DNA of 64,000 nt from Rhynchosporium graminicola (Eukaryota > Ascomycota > Leotiomycetes > Helotiales > Ploettnerulaceae): contig FJUW01000071.1 in NCBI GenBank assembly GCA_900074885.1, positions 281,876 to 345,875 of the forward strand, written 5' to 3'. The position numbers were made by a program, and so were the translations under genes. Below the pieces are notes generated by a model. That model was not told where the DNA came from and searched no databases. It was given only the letters and a program-made list of their open reading frames with translations. This document shows, piece by piece, positions 45,392-58,733 of the stretch. Position 1 is the first letter of the stretch. Each line of letters opens with the position of its first letter.

Positions 45392-47870
45392 TATTAAGCT
45401 TATAATAGTTAATATAGAAGCGTAATCCTCTATCGGCTTTCTTAATAAATAGTATAAGTGATATAAAGGGACTTTAGCTAGATTCGATAAATCCCTTATC
45501 TAGGTTCTCTATAAGGTACTCTTTAGTTACTTATAGTTCGTCTATAGATTACTAATATAAGGGCGAATATATATTAAATAATAATTCTTCTAGAATAATT
45601 TTATAATCGTATTAGCGATATAGCAAAAGAATATTAGAATCCTACTTAGAAAAAGCTTCCTTAAGAGTATAATACTATTCTAGTAGCTTTTTAGCTATAA
45701 GTCGTTCGGTATCGGGATCCTTAGGAGAATCGCTATTTAGATAGTCTTATAAGAGGTAGTTTATCTCGTAGATACTAGTAAAGAATAATTCGGAGCTTTT
45801 ATGTTTTATATTAAAATAAAAAGCTATAGTACTAATTTAGTAAATCAGAACTAGTTTCTAGATCCTCGGAAGTTAAGAGGAGCACTTATAGTAAAATTTC
45901 AGCGCAAGTACCTTTCTCGATAAATTCGGAGCGGGAAAGAGTTCGGATTCCTTAGTAGTAAGCGGAAATAGGTTAAATAGTAGAGATAATACGTTAATAT
46001 ACTATATTACTACTATTTAGTATAATCGCTATTAGTCTAGCTAGTTTATAGCTAAGTCCTGCGCGTTAGTATTAATTTAGTAAGATTAATTAATACTAGG
46101 TTTATAAGGCAGTAGAGTTATAATTATCTCCTTATCGTATTAGAGGGTAGCTAGATAGTATTCCGGCTATAGAAGCTTATAGTAGAGCGTATCTAGCTTA
46201 ACCTGAAAACGTTATATCTATTTAATACTAATAATTATATCTTATTATCCTAAATCGAAGAGAATAAAAGAGTAGTTATAAATACGCTTACTATTAATAG
46301 AAAGGTATAAATATATAAAATAGGTAATATAAGTTCTAATAGACTATTAGAACTTACGTATTAGAATAGAATAAGGCAGTAGCTCGATTTTGATACCGAG
46401 AGCTTCCGATAGTCGTCCGGTAAGAGTATAATTAATAAATAGATAATCGTTCGCTCTAGTATTAATTAAGCTACTTATAGAGACTCCTAGCCCGTTTATA
46501 CTAACTATAGTCGGGTATATGAATTACTTACTTCTTATTAGGGAGTTAAAGTCTAGATAAGAGAGATTATACTTATATAGACTTAGGAAGGAGTTTTTAC
46601 CTAGGCCTTATTATTTCCCTCTAGTATTAGTCCAGATTCGAAGGGTATATCTTCTATTACTTCCTTAGTTACTTAATCTTCTTTCGGAAATTCGTCGATT
46701 AATTAAACCTTAAGCAGGTTAGAGTAGTTTAGCTTAATATAACCGAGCTATCTATAACTATAATACTTAGGGGGTTCTCCGGTCGAGGTAGTAAGGCGTT
46801 TTAGCGCGGAGGGAGTACTAGACTATACTAGGGTAGAGGTACGTATATATAGTACAGGAGTAGTTTATTAAGGGGCTAAGCTTAGGGACCGGTAAGGAGT
46901 AGAACTAGTAGAGGTTATAGTAGTAATAGTAGGCTTATAGTACTATACCGGGGTAGTAGCTTTCTCGGGATAAGTACGTTCTGAGTTATAGCGATATTCA
47001 GTATTAAAAGAAAGTAAGGATCTAACTATAGAAGCGTAATCCTTATTCTATATTAGTTTAATAATAAGGGTTAAAGCGCGTAAGAATAGTATAATCTTAT
47101 CTTATATATAAAAGAATTACTCTTTCTTTTTAACTTTACCTTAGATAGTAGCGCTTTAAAATCGACTACGAAACTCGGCGAAAGTCTCGCGTATATAGCT
47201 AGGTTATTATATTTCTAAGTAGTAGAAAGCGTTATAATAGTTATCTTCTTCTAAACTAATAAGGAAGTTCTCTTCTAATAAGGAGATTATTTTATTACTA
47301 GTCTTAAACTTATTAGCGAGATACTAAGGTATAAGATACTTCTTAGCTAATCTAGTAACTAATCCCTATACGAGAACGCGCTAGGAGAAGTCTATATAAT
47401 AGTAGTTAGTATTTATAGCTAGCCGGTCTCGTATTAATACTCTCTATTAGAGGAAAGTAGAGTCTGATTTATTATCTAGGGGTAAGATCTTCTTAGTAAG
47501 ATAAGACTTCCTAGGGTATGATTCTACTAATTCGGCGCCGGGGGAGGGAGATAGTTTATTAGGAATAGTATCTTCTCTCTTAGTACTATATATCAGAATA
47601 GAGTTTATTAGCTTATTGAACTCTACTATACGCGGAGATTATAGTATTAGTTCTAGTAGGAGAGTCGAAGATAAGCGAGGGACTCTTATAAGAAACTTAT
47701 CTTATACGGAGATTAGTCTATCTATAGTATCTTCTAGAGAGTTATTCTTCTTCTCTTAGTCTACTAATTATTATAAGAGGGAATAGATCAGGTTCGAGTT
47801 ACCTGCGGTAGTAGGAGTACTTAGCGATTATACTTCTAGTGAATTTCGCTTTTATTTTCCTTTCTCTCTC
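45392..47870. repeat. 2,479-bp block, first copy (apparently identical to 47872-50350)
   Basis: Starts TATTAAGCTTATAATAG and ends TTTCTCTCTC, directly followed by an N (47871) and then the same sequence again at a fixed offset of 2,480. At every point I compared the copies are the same base for base. Content is minus-strand gypsy gag/pol of the 40129-51086 element. Most simply two contig ends that overlap but were not merged. Confidence 0.85.
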
Positions 47871-47871
47871 N

Positions 47872-50350
47872 TATTAAGCTTATAATAGTTAATATAGAAG
47901 CGTAATCCTCTATCGGCTTTCTTAATAAATAGTATAAGTGATATAAAGGGACTTTAGCTAGATTCGATAAATCCCTTATCTAGGTTCTCTATAAGGTACT
48001 CTTTAGTTACTTATAGTTCGTCTATAGATTACTAATATAAGGGCGAATATATATTAAATAATAATTCTTCTAGAATAATTTTATAATCGTATTAGCGATA
48101 TAGCAAAAGAATATTAGAATCCTACTTAGAAAAAGCTTCCTTAAGAGTATAATACTATTCTAGTAGCTTTTTAGCTATAAGTCGTTCGGTATCGGGATCC
48201 TTAGGAGAATCGCTATTTAGATAGTCTTATAAGAGGTAGTTTATCTCGTAGATACTAGTAAAGAATAATTCGGAGCTTTTATGTTTTATATTAAAATAAA
48301 AAGCTATAGTACTAATTTAGTAAATCAGAACTAGTTTCTAGATCCTCGGAAGTTAAGAGGAGCACTTATAGTAAAATTTCAGCGCAAGTACCTTTCTCGA
48401 TAAATTCGGAGCGGGAAAGAGTTCGGATTCCTTAGTAGTAAGCGGAAATAGGTTAAATAGTAGAGATAATACGTTAATATACTATATTACTACTATTTAG
48501 TATAATCGCTATTAGTCTAGCTAGTTTATAGCTAAGTCCTGCGCGTTAGTATTAATTTAGTAAGATTAATTAATACTAGGTTTATAAGGCAGTAGAGTTA
48601 TAATTATCTCCTTATCGTATTAGAGGGTAGCTAGATAGTATTCCGGCTATAGAAGCTTATAGTAGAGCGTATCTAGCTTAACCTGAAAACGTTATATCTA
48701 TTTAATACTAATAATTATATCTTATTATCCTAAATCGAAGAGAATAAAAGAGTAGTTATAAATACGCTTACTATTAATAGAAAGGTATAAATATATAAAA
48801 TAGGTAATATAAGTTCTAATAGACTATTAGAACTTACGTATTAGAATAGAATAAGGCAGTAGCTCGATTTTGATACCGAGAGCTTCCGATAGTCGTCCGG
48901 TAAGAGTATAATTAATAAATAGATAATCGTTCGCTCTAGTATTAATTAAGCTACTTATAGAGACTCCTAGCCCGTTTATACTAACTATAGTCGGGTATAT
49001 GAATTACTTACTTCTTATTAGGGAGTTAAAGTCTAGATAAGAGAGATTATACTTATATAGACTTAGGAAGGAGTTTTTACCTAGGCCTTATTATTTCCCT
49101 CTAGTATTAGTCCAGATTCGAAGGGTATATCTTCTATTACTTCCTTAGTTACTTAATCTTCTTTCGGAAATTCGTCGATTAATTAAACCTTAAGCAGGTT
49201 AGAGTAGTTTAGCTTAATATAACCGAGCTATCTATAACTATAATACTTAGGGGGTTCTCCGGTCGAGGTAGTAAGGCGTTTTAGCGCGGAGGGAGTACTA
49301 GACTATACTAGGGTAGAGGTACGTATATATAGTACAGGAGTAGTTTATTAAGGGGCTAAGCTTAGGGACCGGTAAGGAGTAGAACTAGTAGAGGTTATAG
49401 TAGTAATAGTAGGCTTATAGTACTATACCGGGGTAGTAGCTTTCTCGGGATAAGTACGTTCTGAGTTATAGCGATATTCAGTATTAAAAGAAAGTAAGGA
49501 TCTAACTATAGAAGCGTAATCCTTATTCTATATTAGTTTAATAATAAGGGTTAAAGCGCGTAAGAATAGTATAATCTTATCTTATATATAAAAGAATTAC
49601 TCTTTCTTTTTAACTTTACCTTAGATAGTAGCGCTTTAAAATCGACTACGAAACTCGGCGAAAGTCTCGCGTATATAGCTAGGTTATTATATTTCTAAGT
49701 AGTAGAAAGCGTTATAATAGTTATCTTCTTCTAAACTAATAAGGAAGTTCTCTTCTAATAAGGAGATTATTTTATTACTAGTCTTAAACTTATTAGCGAG
49801 ATACTAAGGTATAAGATACTTCTTAGCTAATCTAGTAACTAATCCCTATACGAGAACGCGCTAGGAGAAGTCTATATAATAGTAGTTAGTATTTATAGCT
49901 AGCCGGTCTCGTATTAATACTCTCTATTAGAGGAAAGTAGAGTCTGATTTATTATCTAGGGGTAAGATCTTCTTAGTAAGATAAGACTTCCTAGGGTATG
50001 ATTCTACTAATTCGGCGCCGGGGGAGGGAGATAGTTTATTAGGAATAGTATCTTCTCTCTTAGTACTATATATCAGAATAGAGTTTATTAGCTTATTGAA
50101 CTCTACTATACGCGGAGATTATAGTATTAGTTCTAGTAGGAGAGTCGAAGATAAGCGAGGGACTCTTATAAGAAACTTATCTTATACGGAGATTAGTCTA
50201 TCTATAGTATCTTCTAGAGAGTTATTCTTCTTCTCTTAGTCTACTAATTATTATAAGAGGGAATAGATCAGGTTCGAGTTACCTGCGGTAGTAGGAGTAC
50301 TTAGCGATTATACTTCTAGTGAATTTCGCTTTTATTTTCCTTTCTCTCTC
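47872..50350. repeat. 2,479-bp block, second copy
   Basis: Repeats 45392-47870 and then continues with new sequence (AGTTAGTACTTCC) toward the 5' LTR at 50819. Carries the same gag zinc knuckle region on the minus strand. Confidence 0.85.
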
Positions 50351-50818
50351 AGTTAGTACTTCCTTAATAAAGTATTAATATTCTTTAGGGTAAGAGATAT
50401 TTAGAGTAAGGAAGAGTATAACAGATTAAGTTCAGAGGTAGAGCGAGAGAGGTCGCGTTAGGTCCTTCTAGAAGTAGAGGGGTCTCTAGTTTATTAATTA
50501 GGATCTATTCCGGTAGCTTAAAAAAGAGTATATTAGGGCTATTTCGGCGGCGATATATAAAAGTTAAAGTTCCGGAGTATTTATTATACTTTCTTTAAAA
50601 TCTATCTATAATTCCTTTATACTAAAGGGGTTATTAAAGGAGCGTTAGCGAAAACCTCCTCTATTATACTATTTATAATAAGCTAAATTAAACTCTAATT
50701 TATAGTTATCCGAGAGATCTCTAGTATCTCGGCTATATACGAGTAGTTATCGAATAACTAACTTAGTAGTAAGATATTATAGTAAGCTATCTCTAGCTAT
50801 TTTAATCTTTTTATTTAA

Positions 50819-51086
50819 TATAATAATATAAGACTTAAGGCAGTATATAAGTAAGAATAAATAAGTAAGGAGGCTAAGAGCGATCTTATATAGTCTACTA
50901 CGAAGAAAATAAAAAGATAAGAAAGGAAGAAGAAGAGAGATAGAGTATAAGGTACCTTATATATATATACTAGTACTAGTCCGATACTATACCGGGTCAG
51001 ATACTAGTTCTGCCGGGATACCTGTGAACTTAGGCCCTGTTATCTATCCTTCTTCTCATATGATATTCAGGTGAGCTATCGTCATA
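50819..51086 (-). repeat. LTR3 copy (5' LTR)
   Basis: 268 bp, same length as 40129-40396. Begins TATAATAATATAAG, which is TGTAACGACACAAG after G-to-A and C-to-T changes only. Confidence 0.85.
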
Positions 51087-51879
51087 TACTAGCTTTATTT
51101 AACTCTCTCTAGACTCCTAATCTTACTACTTCTTAAGGGTTTTATCGTCGACCTTATCGTCTTATTCGTCTACCTCTTTAAGCACGTAGTCACGCGATTT
51201 AATATGAAGAAACTTACTAATTCTATTAGTTTTAGTAATATTTAGTACCTTATCTCTTTATTCCGTGTAGTTCTCTCCTCCTTTAAGCTTATAGCTATCT
51301 GCTAAGTTTAAGGAGGTAGAGCTACTTATCTTCTTACGTTTATACAGCTCTAGCGTAGTCGTAGTAATAGGTTCCGATTCCGGGTCTTCCGGATCCTCTG
51401 GATAGTCCTAGGACGTCGATTTAGCGTCTGCAGGGGGTAAATCGGGTATATTTTAAGTCCTAGGGACTTAGATGGGTTCCGGCGCTAGCGCGGAAGACTC
51501 TGCACCTCGAGATGCGATAATTTCGGAATCGTCGACTTTAACTGCTATACGAGTACGAGTATTAAGTACTATACGGCTTATATATAGTATTAAAGACTCT
51601 AAAGACTCTTTAATAGAGCTAGAGTTATCGGAGTATACTTCTTCGACTTCTTCTAATGATAGTAGCGTAGGTGCGATAGCTGAAGAACTCTCTCTACTAG
51701 TACTCTGCGCGACTATATTTACTACAGAAAGACGCGCTAGTTTAACTGAACTATACGCGTATACTATACCTTAATCGGAAGCTCGTAACTTAAATCTCTA
51801 CCCTTTTAGTACTAAGAAACAGTTCGACGCTTACTATTAAGAATCATAGTACTACTGCTTCTTTAAGTACTACTCTACT
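51087..51879. other. unassigned degraded transposon sequence
   Basis: RIP-type composition. The plus strand has one 100-codon frame (51472-51774, Ser/Thr-rich and acidic), which I do not recognise; it could be a gag remnant. By position it may be the gag part of the copia element whose pol lies at 36279-40128. Confidence 0.4.
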
Positions 51880-54510
51880 TGTAACGACACAAGACTCAAG
51901 GCGGTATATAAGCAAGAATAAACAAGTAGGGAGGCTAAGAGCGATCTTATATAGTCTAGTACGAAGGAAACAGAAAGATGCAGAGCTCTAAAGGAGTCTG
52001 CACCTTCTATATATATAAGGAGGGTATACCTAAGGCACTAATACTAGCCCGTATCTGCCACGTATACTATACGCCGTCATATTACCCCCTTCTAAGACAA
52101 AGGCTCGCCCTCGAGCCTTGAAGAATCGAATAAAGGAAACAAAGTAGGTATAAAACGCAGTTAAATATAATAACCTCTAATTATTCTATTAAACCGAAAC
52201 TATAGATACTGAGTTTTACTAAATAAGTAAGGCTAAGCGAGTGATTGAAACACTTGAAGGTTACGAAAGAAGAAGAGGTCTAAATCGAATTCTAACGAAG
52301 CTAAAAGATTAAGGAGAGTCGGATATCTTCGTTAAGTAGATATAAGAAGTATTAAATTAAAAGTTCTAGTAGAGGGAGGTCGATTCTACCGAGGGGGATA
52401 AATTATACCGGGGTATAAGGGTTACGAGTCGGATTCTAGTAATTTCCGCTAAGGTAATAAGCTACTTCGTCCTAGCCTAAAAGTAAAGTTTTTCGCTATT
52501 AGAGCTACTTTCGGAAGATTAAAGTCGAATAAAGGGATAATAAATATTAGAGCTTATAAGGAAGTTCCTACTTAAAATTCGTCTATTGTTTTACTTCGTA
52601 CGTATAAAGGAACGAGTTTCGAAGTATCCGAGAGTAACTTCGTAATAATACTAGTACTTCTAAGGCTAAATTATATTTAAATTCCTAGCTATCTAAGAGA
52701 TCTCTAGAATCTTAGCTCTTTTGAAAACCTAACTATCGAATTCGTAATTAATAGTACTAACTATTTCCGTATAATTCCGAAAATCTAAAGTAAGTAGAGA
52801 TAACTTAGCGAAAAGCTCCTTAGTAGTTATACGTGCGAATCGAGTTTTCTAAGTGAGATATTATTTAATACTATCTCTAGCGGTCTTAATCTTTCTATTT
52901 AATATAATAATATAAGACTTAAGGTAGTATATAAGTAAGAATAAATAAGTAAGAAAGCTAAGAGCGATCTTATATAGTCTAATACGAAGGAAACAGAAAG
53001 ATATAGAGCTCTAAAGGAGTCTGCACCTTCTATATATATAAGGAGGGTATACCTAAGGCACTAATACTAGCCCGTATCTGCCACGTATACTATACGCCGT
53101 CATATTACCCCCTTCTAAGACAAAGGCTCGCCCTCGAGCCTTGAAGAATCGAATAAAGGAAACAAAGTAGGTATAAAACGCAGTTAAATATAATAACCTC
53201 TAATTATTCTATTAAACCGAAACTATAGATACTGAGTTTTACTAAATAAGTAAGGCTAAGCGAGTGATTGAAACACTTGAAGGTTACGAAAGAAGAAGAG
53301 GTCTAAATCGAATTCTAACGAAGCTAAAAGATTAAGGAGAGTCGGATATCTTCGTTAAGTAGATATAAGAAGTATTAAATTAAAAGTTCTAGTAGAGGGA
53401 GGTCGATTCTACCGAGGGGGATAAATTATACCGGGGTATAAGGGTTACGAGTCGGATTCTAGTAATTTCCGCTAAGGTAATAAGCTACTTCGTCCTAGCC
53501 TAAAAGTAAAGTTTTTCGCTATTAGAGCTACTTTCGGAAGGTTAAAGTTAAGTAAGGGGATAATAAATATTTTCTAGTAGAAGGAGGTCGATTCTGCTGA
53601 GAGGGATAAATTATACTAGGGTATAAGGGTTACGAGTCGGATTCTAGTAATTTCCGCTAAGGTAATAAGCTACTTCGTCCTAGCCTAAAAGTAAAGTTTT
53701 TCGCTATTAGAGCTACTTTCGGAAGGTTAAAGTTAAGTAAGGGGATAATAAATATTTTCTAGTAGAAGGAGGTCGATTCTGCTGAGAGGGATAAATTATA
53801 CTAAGGTATAAGGGTTACGAGTCGGATTCTAGTAATTTCCGCTAAGGTAATAAGCTACTTCGTCCTAGCCTAAAAGTAAGGTTTTTCGCTATTAGAGCTA
53901 CTTTCGGAAGGTTAAAGTCAAGTAAGGGGATAATAAATATTAGGGCTTATAAGGAAGTTTCCACCTAAAATTCGTCTGCTATTTTACTTTATACGCACGA
54001 AGGAACGAGTTTCGAAGTATCCGAGAGTGACTTCGTAGTAATACTAGTGCTTCTAAGGCTGAATTACGTTCAAATTCCCAGCTATCCGAGAGATCTCTAG
54101 AATCTCGGCTCTTTTGAAAACCTAACTATCGAATTCGTAATTAATAGTACTAACTGTTTCCGTATGATTCTGAAGTATAAAAATCTAAGGTAAGTAGAGA
54201 TAACTCAGCGAAGAGCTCCCTAATAGTCGAAGTCGTATATCCGAATCGAGTTTTCTAGGTGAGATATTATTTAATACTATCCCCGGCGGTCTTAATCTTT
54301 CTATTTAATATAACGATATAAGACTTAAAGCAGTATATAAGTAAGAATAAATAAGTAGGGAGGCTAAGAGCGATCTTATATAGTCTGGTACAAAGGAAAC
54401 AGAAAGATATAGAGCTCTAAAGGAGTCTATACCTTCTATATATATAAGGAGGGTATGCCTAAGGCACTGATACTAGCCCGTATCTGCTACGTATACCATG
54501 CGCCGTCACA
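51880..54510 (-). mobile_element. tandem LTR1 array: LTR-internal-LTR-internal-LTR, TSD CTACT
   Basis: Three LTR1 copies of exactly 202 bp (51880-52081, 52903-53104, 54309-54510) separate two internal segments (821 and 1204 bp) of the gag-only family, minus orientation. CTACT flanks the whole array (51875-51879, 54511-54515), so it behaves as one insertion. Both internal segments keep the polypurine side (reverse of AAGGGGGTAA) and the leader side (..AAATAGAAAGATTAAG) but lack much of the middle found in the 24341-26754 copy. No RT or integrase. Confidence 0.88.
53386..53940. repeat. 185-bp tandem repeat, three units
   Basis: The word GGTCGATTCT recurs at 53401, 53586 and 53771, a constant 185-bp period, with nearly identical sequence between. 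The neighbouring internal segment (52082-52902) has a single unit. The array sits in the internal region of the tandem gag-only element. Confidence 0.85.
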
Positions 54511-54540
54511 CTACTTCTGGCTATCGGGGCTCATAACCTA

Positions 54541-54728
54541 TAGCAAGGTTACGTTGATCTTCAGAGTAAGGTATAGAGGTAGTAATCGTGTGAATGATAT
54601 TAGTTATATTGCAGTACTAATTACTATAGAGAGTCGACAGAAGATATTATCGAGGAATATCCGCACGGACTATGCACGTGACTACAGTCACCTGATCCAT
54701 GCCAAGACCCATATCCTCGCAACATATA
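54541..54728. repeat. single copy of the LTR4 end unit (related to 35744-36081)
   Basis: TAGCAAGGTTACGTTGATC through GTGACTacAGTCAC to CCTCGCAACATA matches the LTR4 unit at 35744, but only once and without the rest of that LTR. It keeps more TG/CA than its surroundings. Possibly the truncated 5' LTR of the copia element. The bases just before it include GGTTATGAGCCCCG on the minus strand, which could be a primer-binding region. Confidence 0.55.
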
Positions 54729-54898
54729 GTATTCCTAAAGGTCAGGTCGCTTTTAGCTACTTAAGTATTTAGAACTTCGTTAGTTACCTCTACTATAAGT
54801 AACCTGACTATCCTTCTTTATATAGGAAAGGCTATGATATATAGTACTTTCTAGCTGGATTCTGTAGTAATTTTAGGGTTTCAGCGTAACTACTATAG
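54729..54898. other. unassigned short spacer
   Basis: About 170 bp of AT-rich sequence between the LTR4 unit and LTR6; no feature recognised. Confidence 0.3.
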
Positions 54899-55394
54899 TA
54901 TAACGTTCCTGGTTCTGATTAGTACGCGGTATATAGGCTCGTCGGTTAGTATTAGCTATAAAGTAAAGTAAATAAGAAGTTCGGTTCTTAATTAGAATTA
55001 AGATATTATAAGCAGGTATTAATTACTATATGAATTTGAGTATAAAGCTCCTATCTAATAGCAGAAGTGCTAGTCTTATATAGAACTTTCGTTCCCTTAT
55101 ACTAATTATATAAGACTATCTTGCAGAGCGCGTAAGCTCTCGCGACCTATCTAGTAGTCTAGTATATCACGTGATCCTAGATTACCTATAGCTATAATAC
55201 TATTATTACTTTAATATAGGTAGACGTATAGTACTACTTACTATTCCGTACTATAACCGTATTAGTGCCTTTCCTCTAATAGTACTAACTCTTTTCTAGT
55301 ACTAAAACCTGTCTAGTATATACTACTAGGTAGTACTATTAGCGTTCTAGTACTAGGATAGTTTTAGTACTAAGAACTAGGTCGGTTTATAACA
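54899..55394 (-). repeat. LTR6 copy
   Basis: 496 bp, same length as the inverted copy 58734-59229. On the plus strand it begins TATAACGTTCCTGG and ends CGGTTTATAACA. The region 55,230-55,380 is rich in repeated TAGTACTA words. Confidence 0.8.
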
Positions 55395-58300
55395 CTATCC
55401 CCCTTCTGCTTTAGCGTATCTCTACGCTTAAGTATACCTAAGGAAATATCGACGACTACTTATAGCTATCTCTTTCTTTTATTATACCCTCTAAACGCTC
55501 AACTAAATAAGTCGATTATATTATACTCGGAAGATAAATAGAATTAAGTAATAAAATTATAGTATTATATACTAGATATGAAAAAGCGGAATATAAAGAG
55601 TATATATTACCTCGCGATCCTAAACTAACTAGATATAGTTATTACGCCCGACTAAATAAATCCTGCGATATTCGTATAAGAAACCGGATACCTATAGCTT
55701 CCGAATAAGAGAGTCTAGATTTATAAATCGAAAAGTTAGAAAATAAGGAAGGCTTAGTTATAGCCGAGTTCTATACGCGAATTATAAGGTTAAAGAAGTA
55801 GAAACGTTTCTTATATAAAAGGCAGTAAAAGATAATTACTACTAGTCTGAACTCGATAGCTAAGCTCGATACTCTTAAAGCTCTAGAAAAGGAAGAAAAA
55901 GAGAAATAGGAAAGAGAGGAAGCGCTTAAAGACGCTAAGCTAGCAGGTATAGAACCCTCTAATTCCGATATCCTTATCGACCTCTTGTTCGACCCGATAG
56001 TTGACCTTCCTTTCGACCTTACAGATCCGCTCTAAGTAGATCTAAGTTTTATTAATAGAAATTAGCTAGTAATACTAAGTAATAAAAGCTTAACTTAAGT
56101 TCTTATATATTTTCCGAATATAAGTAGTTCTTCTATTTTACTAGGTATTAAATAATACCTCGTTTATACTAATAGTCTAGTAGTTCCTCTATATCGTATT
56201 CTACGAGTAAGTTAACTAATTCAGCGTATATCTTCAGGGCTAGTAATACTCTTAGTAGTACTTTTTCTAATAAGGATATATAAAATATTAAGAATATCTT
56301 TTTTATTATAACTAATAGCTAGAGTTTATAATTTAAAAGTCCTTTAATATATTTAATTTTAAAAAGTCTAAGTTTCTTATAATCTAACTTATTACTTAGT
56401 CTTTATTTATTAATATTTTTCCGTAGAAAGTAAACTTTATTCTCCTCTTATAGTATAAGCTTCTAACTACGATTCTTATTATAATAATATATATTCTTCT
56501 CTATTATAAACTAGAGTTCCTCTGCGAGTTCCTTATAGAAGTCCTAGATATTCCGGACCTAGATACGAGCTATATTATTATCCTTAACTATTAAGTTAAG
56601 TTCTCTATAGGTAATAAGTTTATAACTATAATTCGCGAAAAATAATATAACTTTTATTATTTCTATAGTCGAGCTATTATATATAAACTCTACTAATAGT
56701 AGTAGTTCTACCTAATTATTTTATTAATAGTTAATATAGTAATATAAGTATATTTTAACTACTTAGTTTATTCTTTTATTTCCTCTATTAGTTTAAGAAT
56801 AGAAAGCTATTAATAGTTTTCGTTTAGTCCCTAGGAACCTTATTAAAGTATTCTAGAACTTTAATATAAATAACTTATCTTAATTTGATATAATTTCTTT
56901 AGGTACTCTATACTTAGAGATTACCTCCTTAAGGTATACTTATACTAAGTATTCGGCTATAAGAGTGGATAAGACTAGTACTAAGATTATATACTTAATA
57001 AGTCTTTCTATAATAATAAGTATTATATTATAGCTAACTCTTATAACCGAGTCCTTTAATAGTAGTAATAGCCTTATGAAGTCCTATAATATGGTTTCTA
57101 AGATATTAATAATATTAGTACTATAATTATCTGCTTATAAGGTATATATTAGAAAGACTTATTCCTAATATAAGTATTATAGTTAGCTAGTACTTCTTTA
57201 ATTATATAGTAGAGTCCTTCCGACTAGTAGTTTCTTAAAATCCTTAGATATATTCTCTATATCCCTTAGTATCTATACGCGGGAAGCTCGTGTTATTCTT
57301 TAATATATACTTCTATTAAGCTCAGCGGAAGCTAAACTTTCCTATTAACTCGCATAATACTATTCTTAATTATATTCCTTATAATAAATTCCTTAGTCTT
57401 ATCTAGAGATATTCTATCTTTCTTCTAAGCCTCTTTTAAGGTATTATACTAAAGTCTCTTAATTTCTTACTTAATCGTAGTAGCTTCTCTAATATTAGTA
57501 ACTATATCTCTATTATCTAGCTATCTAAGTAAAGCGGTCTTATTATAAACCTTATTATCCTTATAACTTAGTAATCTACTTAGAGTATCTACTCGTATAT
57601 TATCTTTTCCTTATATATACTTAATAACTAGGTTAAAAGAGATAAGTTCCTCGAACTATCGAGCTAATCGATAATTATCTAAGACCTTAGTAGTTATAAA
57701 GGTTCGAAGATTCATATAGTTAGTATAAATAATAATTAGGAACTTAGCTTCTTATAAGTATATTTTCTTATGTTTAAGTACTTTAATAATAGCTATAAGT
57801 TCTTTCTTATAGATATTATAGTTCTATTTAGCTAGAGATATTTTCTCTGAAAAGTAAATAACTAAGTATAATTATTCTTTATTATCTCGCTATAAGTATA
57901 CTAAACCGGTATAAGTATCAGAGGTATCTATTTCTACTATACTTTCCTTCTCTTTATCGAAACTATATAGGATTAGTTCTTTTATAAATTCTTTCTTAAT
58001 CCTCTAGAAGGCCTCCTTATACTAGCCGGTTTATATAAAAGGAATACTCTTCCTTATTAAGCTTATAAGTAGTTCGGTAATCTTAGAATAGTTTCTAATA
58101 AACTATTAGTAGAAGTTAGCGAAACTTAACTATAACTATATATCTTTAATATTCTTTAGAGACTCTTATTCTTTTATAGCTCTAATTTTCTCTAGATTAA
58201 TACTTATTTCTCTTAAGCAAATAATATATCTTAGGAAAGTGACTTACTTAACTAAGAATTTATATTTCGATAACTTTAATCTAGAATCTACTTTATATAG

Positions 58301-58733
58301 TACTTCTATAACTTAGGTAATATAGCCCTAGTATACCTCGATAGTCTCCGAGTATATTAGGATATTATCTAGGTAGTATATAGCGAATTTCCTAATAAAG
58401 TCCTTAAGAATATTATTATTCTGCCTCTAATATATAGCTAGGGTATTAGTTAAGCTGAATAGTATTACTATATATTCTTATAACCCTGAAAGTAATACGA
58501 AAGCGGTTTTCTATTCGTATCCTTCCTTAATTCGGATTACATTAAATACGTTCTATTAATCTAATTTAGTATATGTCTTTACTCTAGTAAGCTTATCCCG
58601 CAGGTATTACGCGTTTAGTAAAAGATATATATCTCTTATAGTTCTACTATTAATTATCTGATAGTCTCTATATAGTCTTCCCTTAGGATCTCTTGCCTTT
58701 TTAATTACTAGTATATTAATAGTATAAGGTAAT
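54899..58733 (-). mobile_element. Ty3/gypsy element, 3' part with LTR6 (5' truncated)
   Basis: 3' LTR at 54899-55394 (496 bp), preceded on the minus strand by the polypurine tract AGAAGGGGGATAG at about 55395-55410. RT is readable on the minus strand near 58,300-58,730 (LYRDYQIINSR, YLDNIL..S). RNase H and integrase should lie between there and the LTR but I could not place them. It stops abruptly at 58733 at the start of RT, where the opposite-strand element begins. Confidence 0.75.

Larger units (their letters stand above)
40129..51086 (-). mobile_element. Ty3/gypsy retrotransposon with 268-bp LTR3 ends (interrupted, assembly-affected)
   Basis: LTRs of equal length at 40129-40396 (3') and 50819-51086 (5') are direct copies; AGAGGAGGGGTAA (minus strand) at the inner edge of the 3' LTR is the polypurine tract. 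RT on the minus strand near 45,040-45,290: FRTRFGSYKYKVLPF, then YLDNFYIAYLDNILIY. A gag zinc knuckle with Cys/His read as Tyr lies near 46,735-46,775 and again in the duplicated block. It contains a nested element (42712-43406) and two N joins, so the true length is uncertain. Flanks (ATATA left, TACTA right) do not form a clear TSD. Confidence 0.8.

Noticed and set aside
51472..51774. 100-codon plus-strand frame as a host gene
   Set aside because: Surrounded by RIP-type sequence and recent insertions, no domain, no splice signals; kept only as unassigned transposon sequence.
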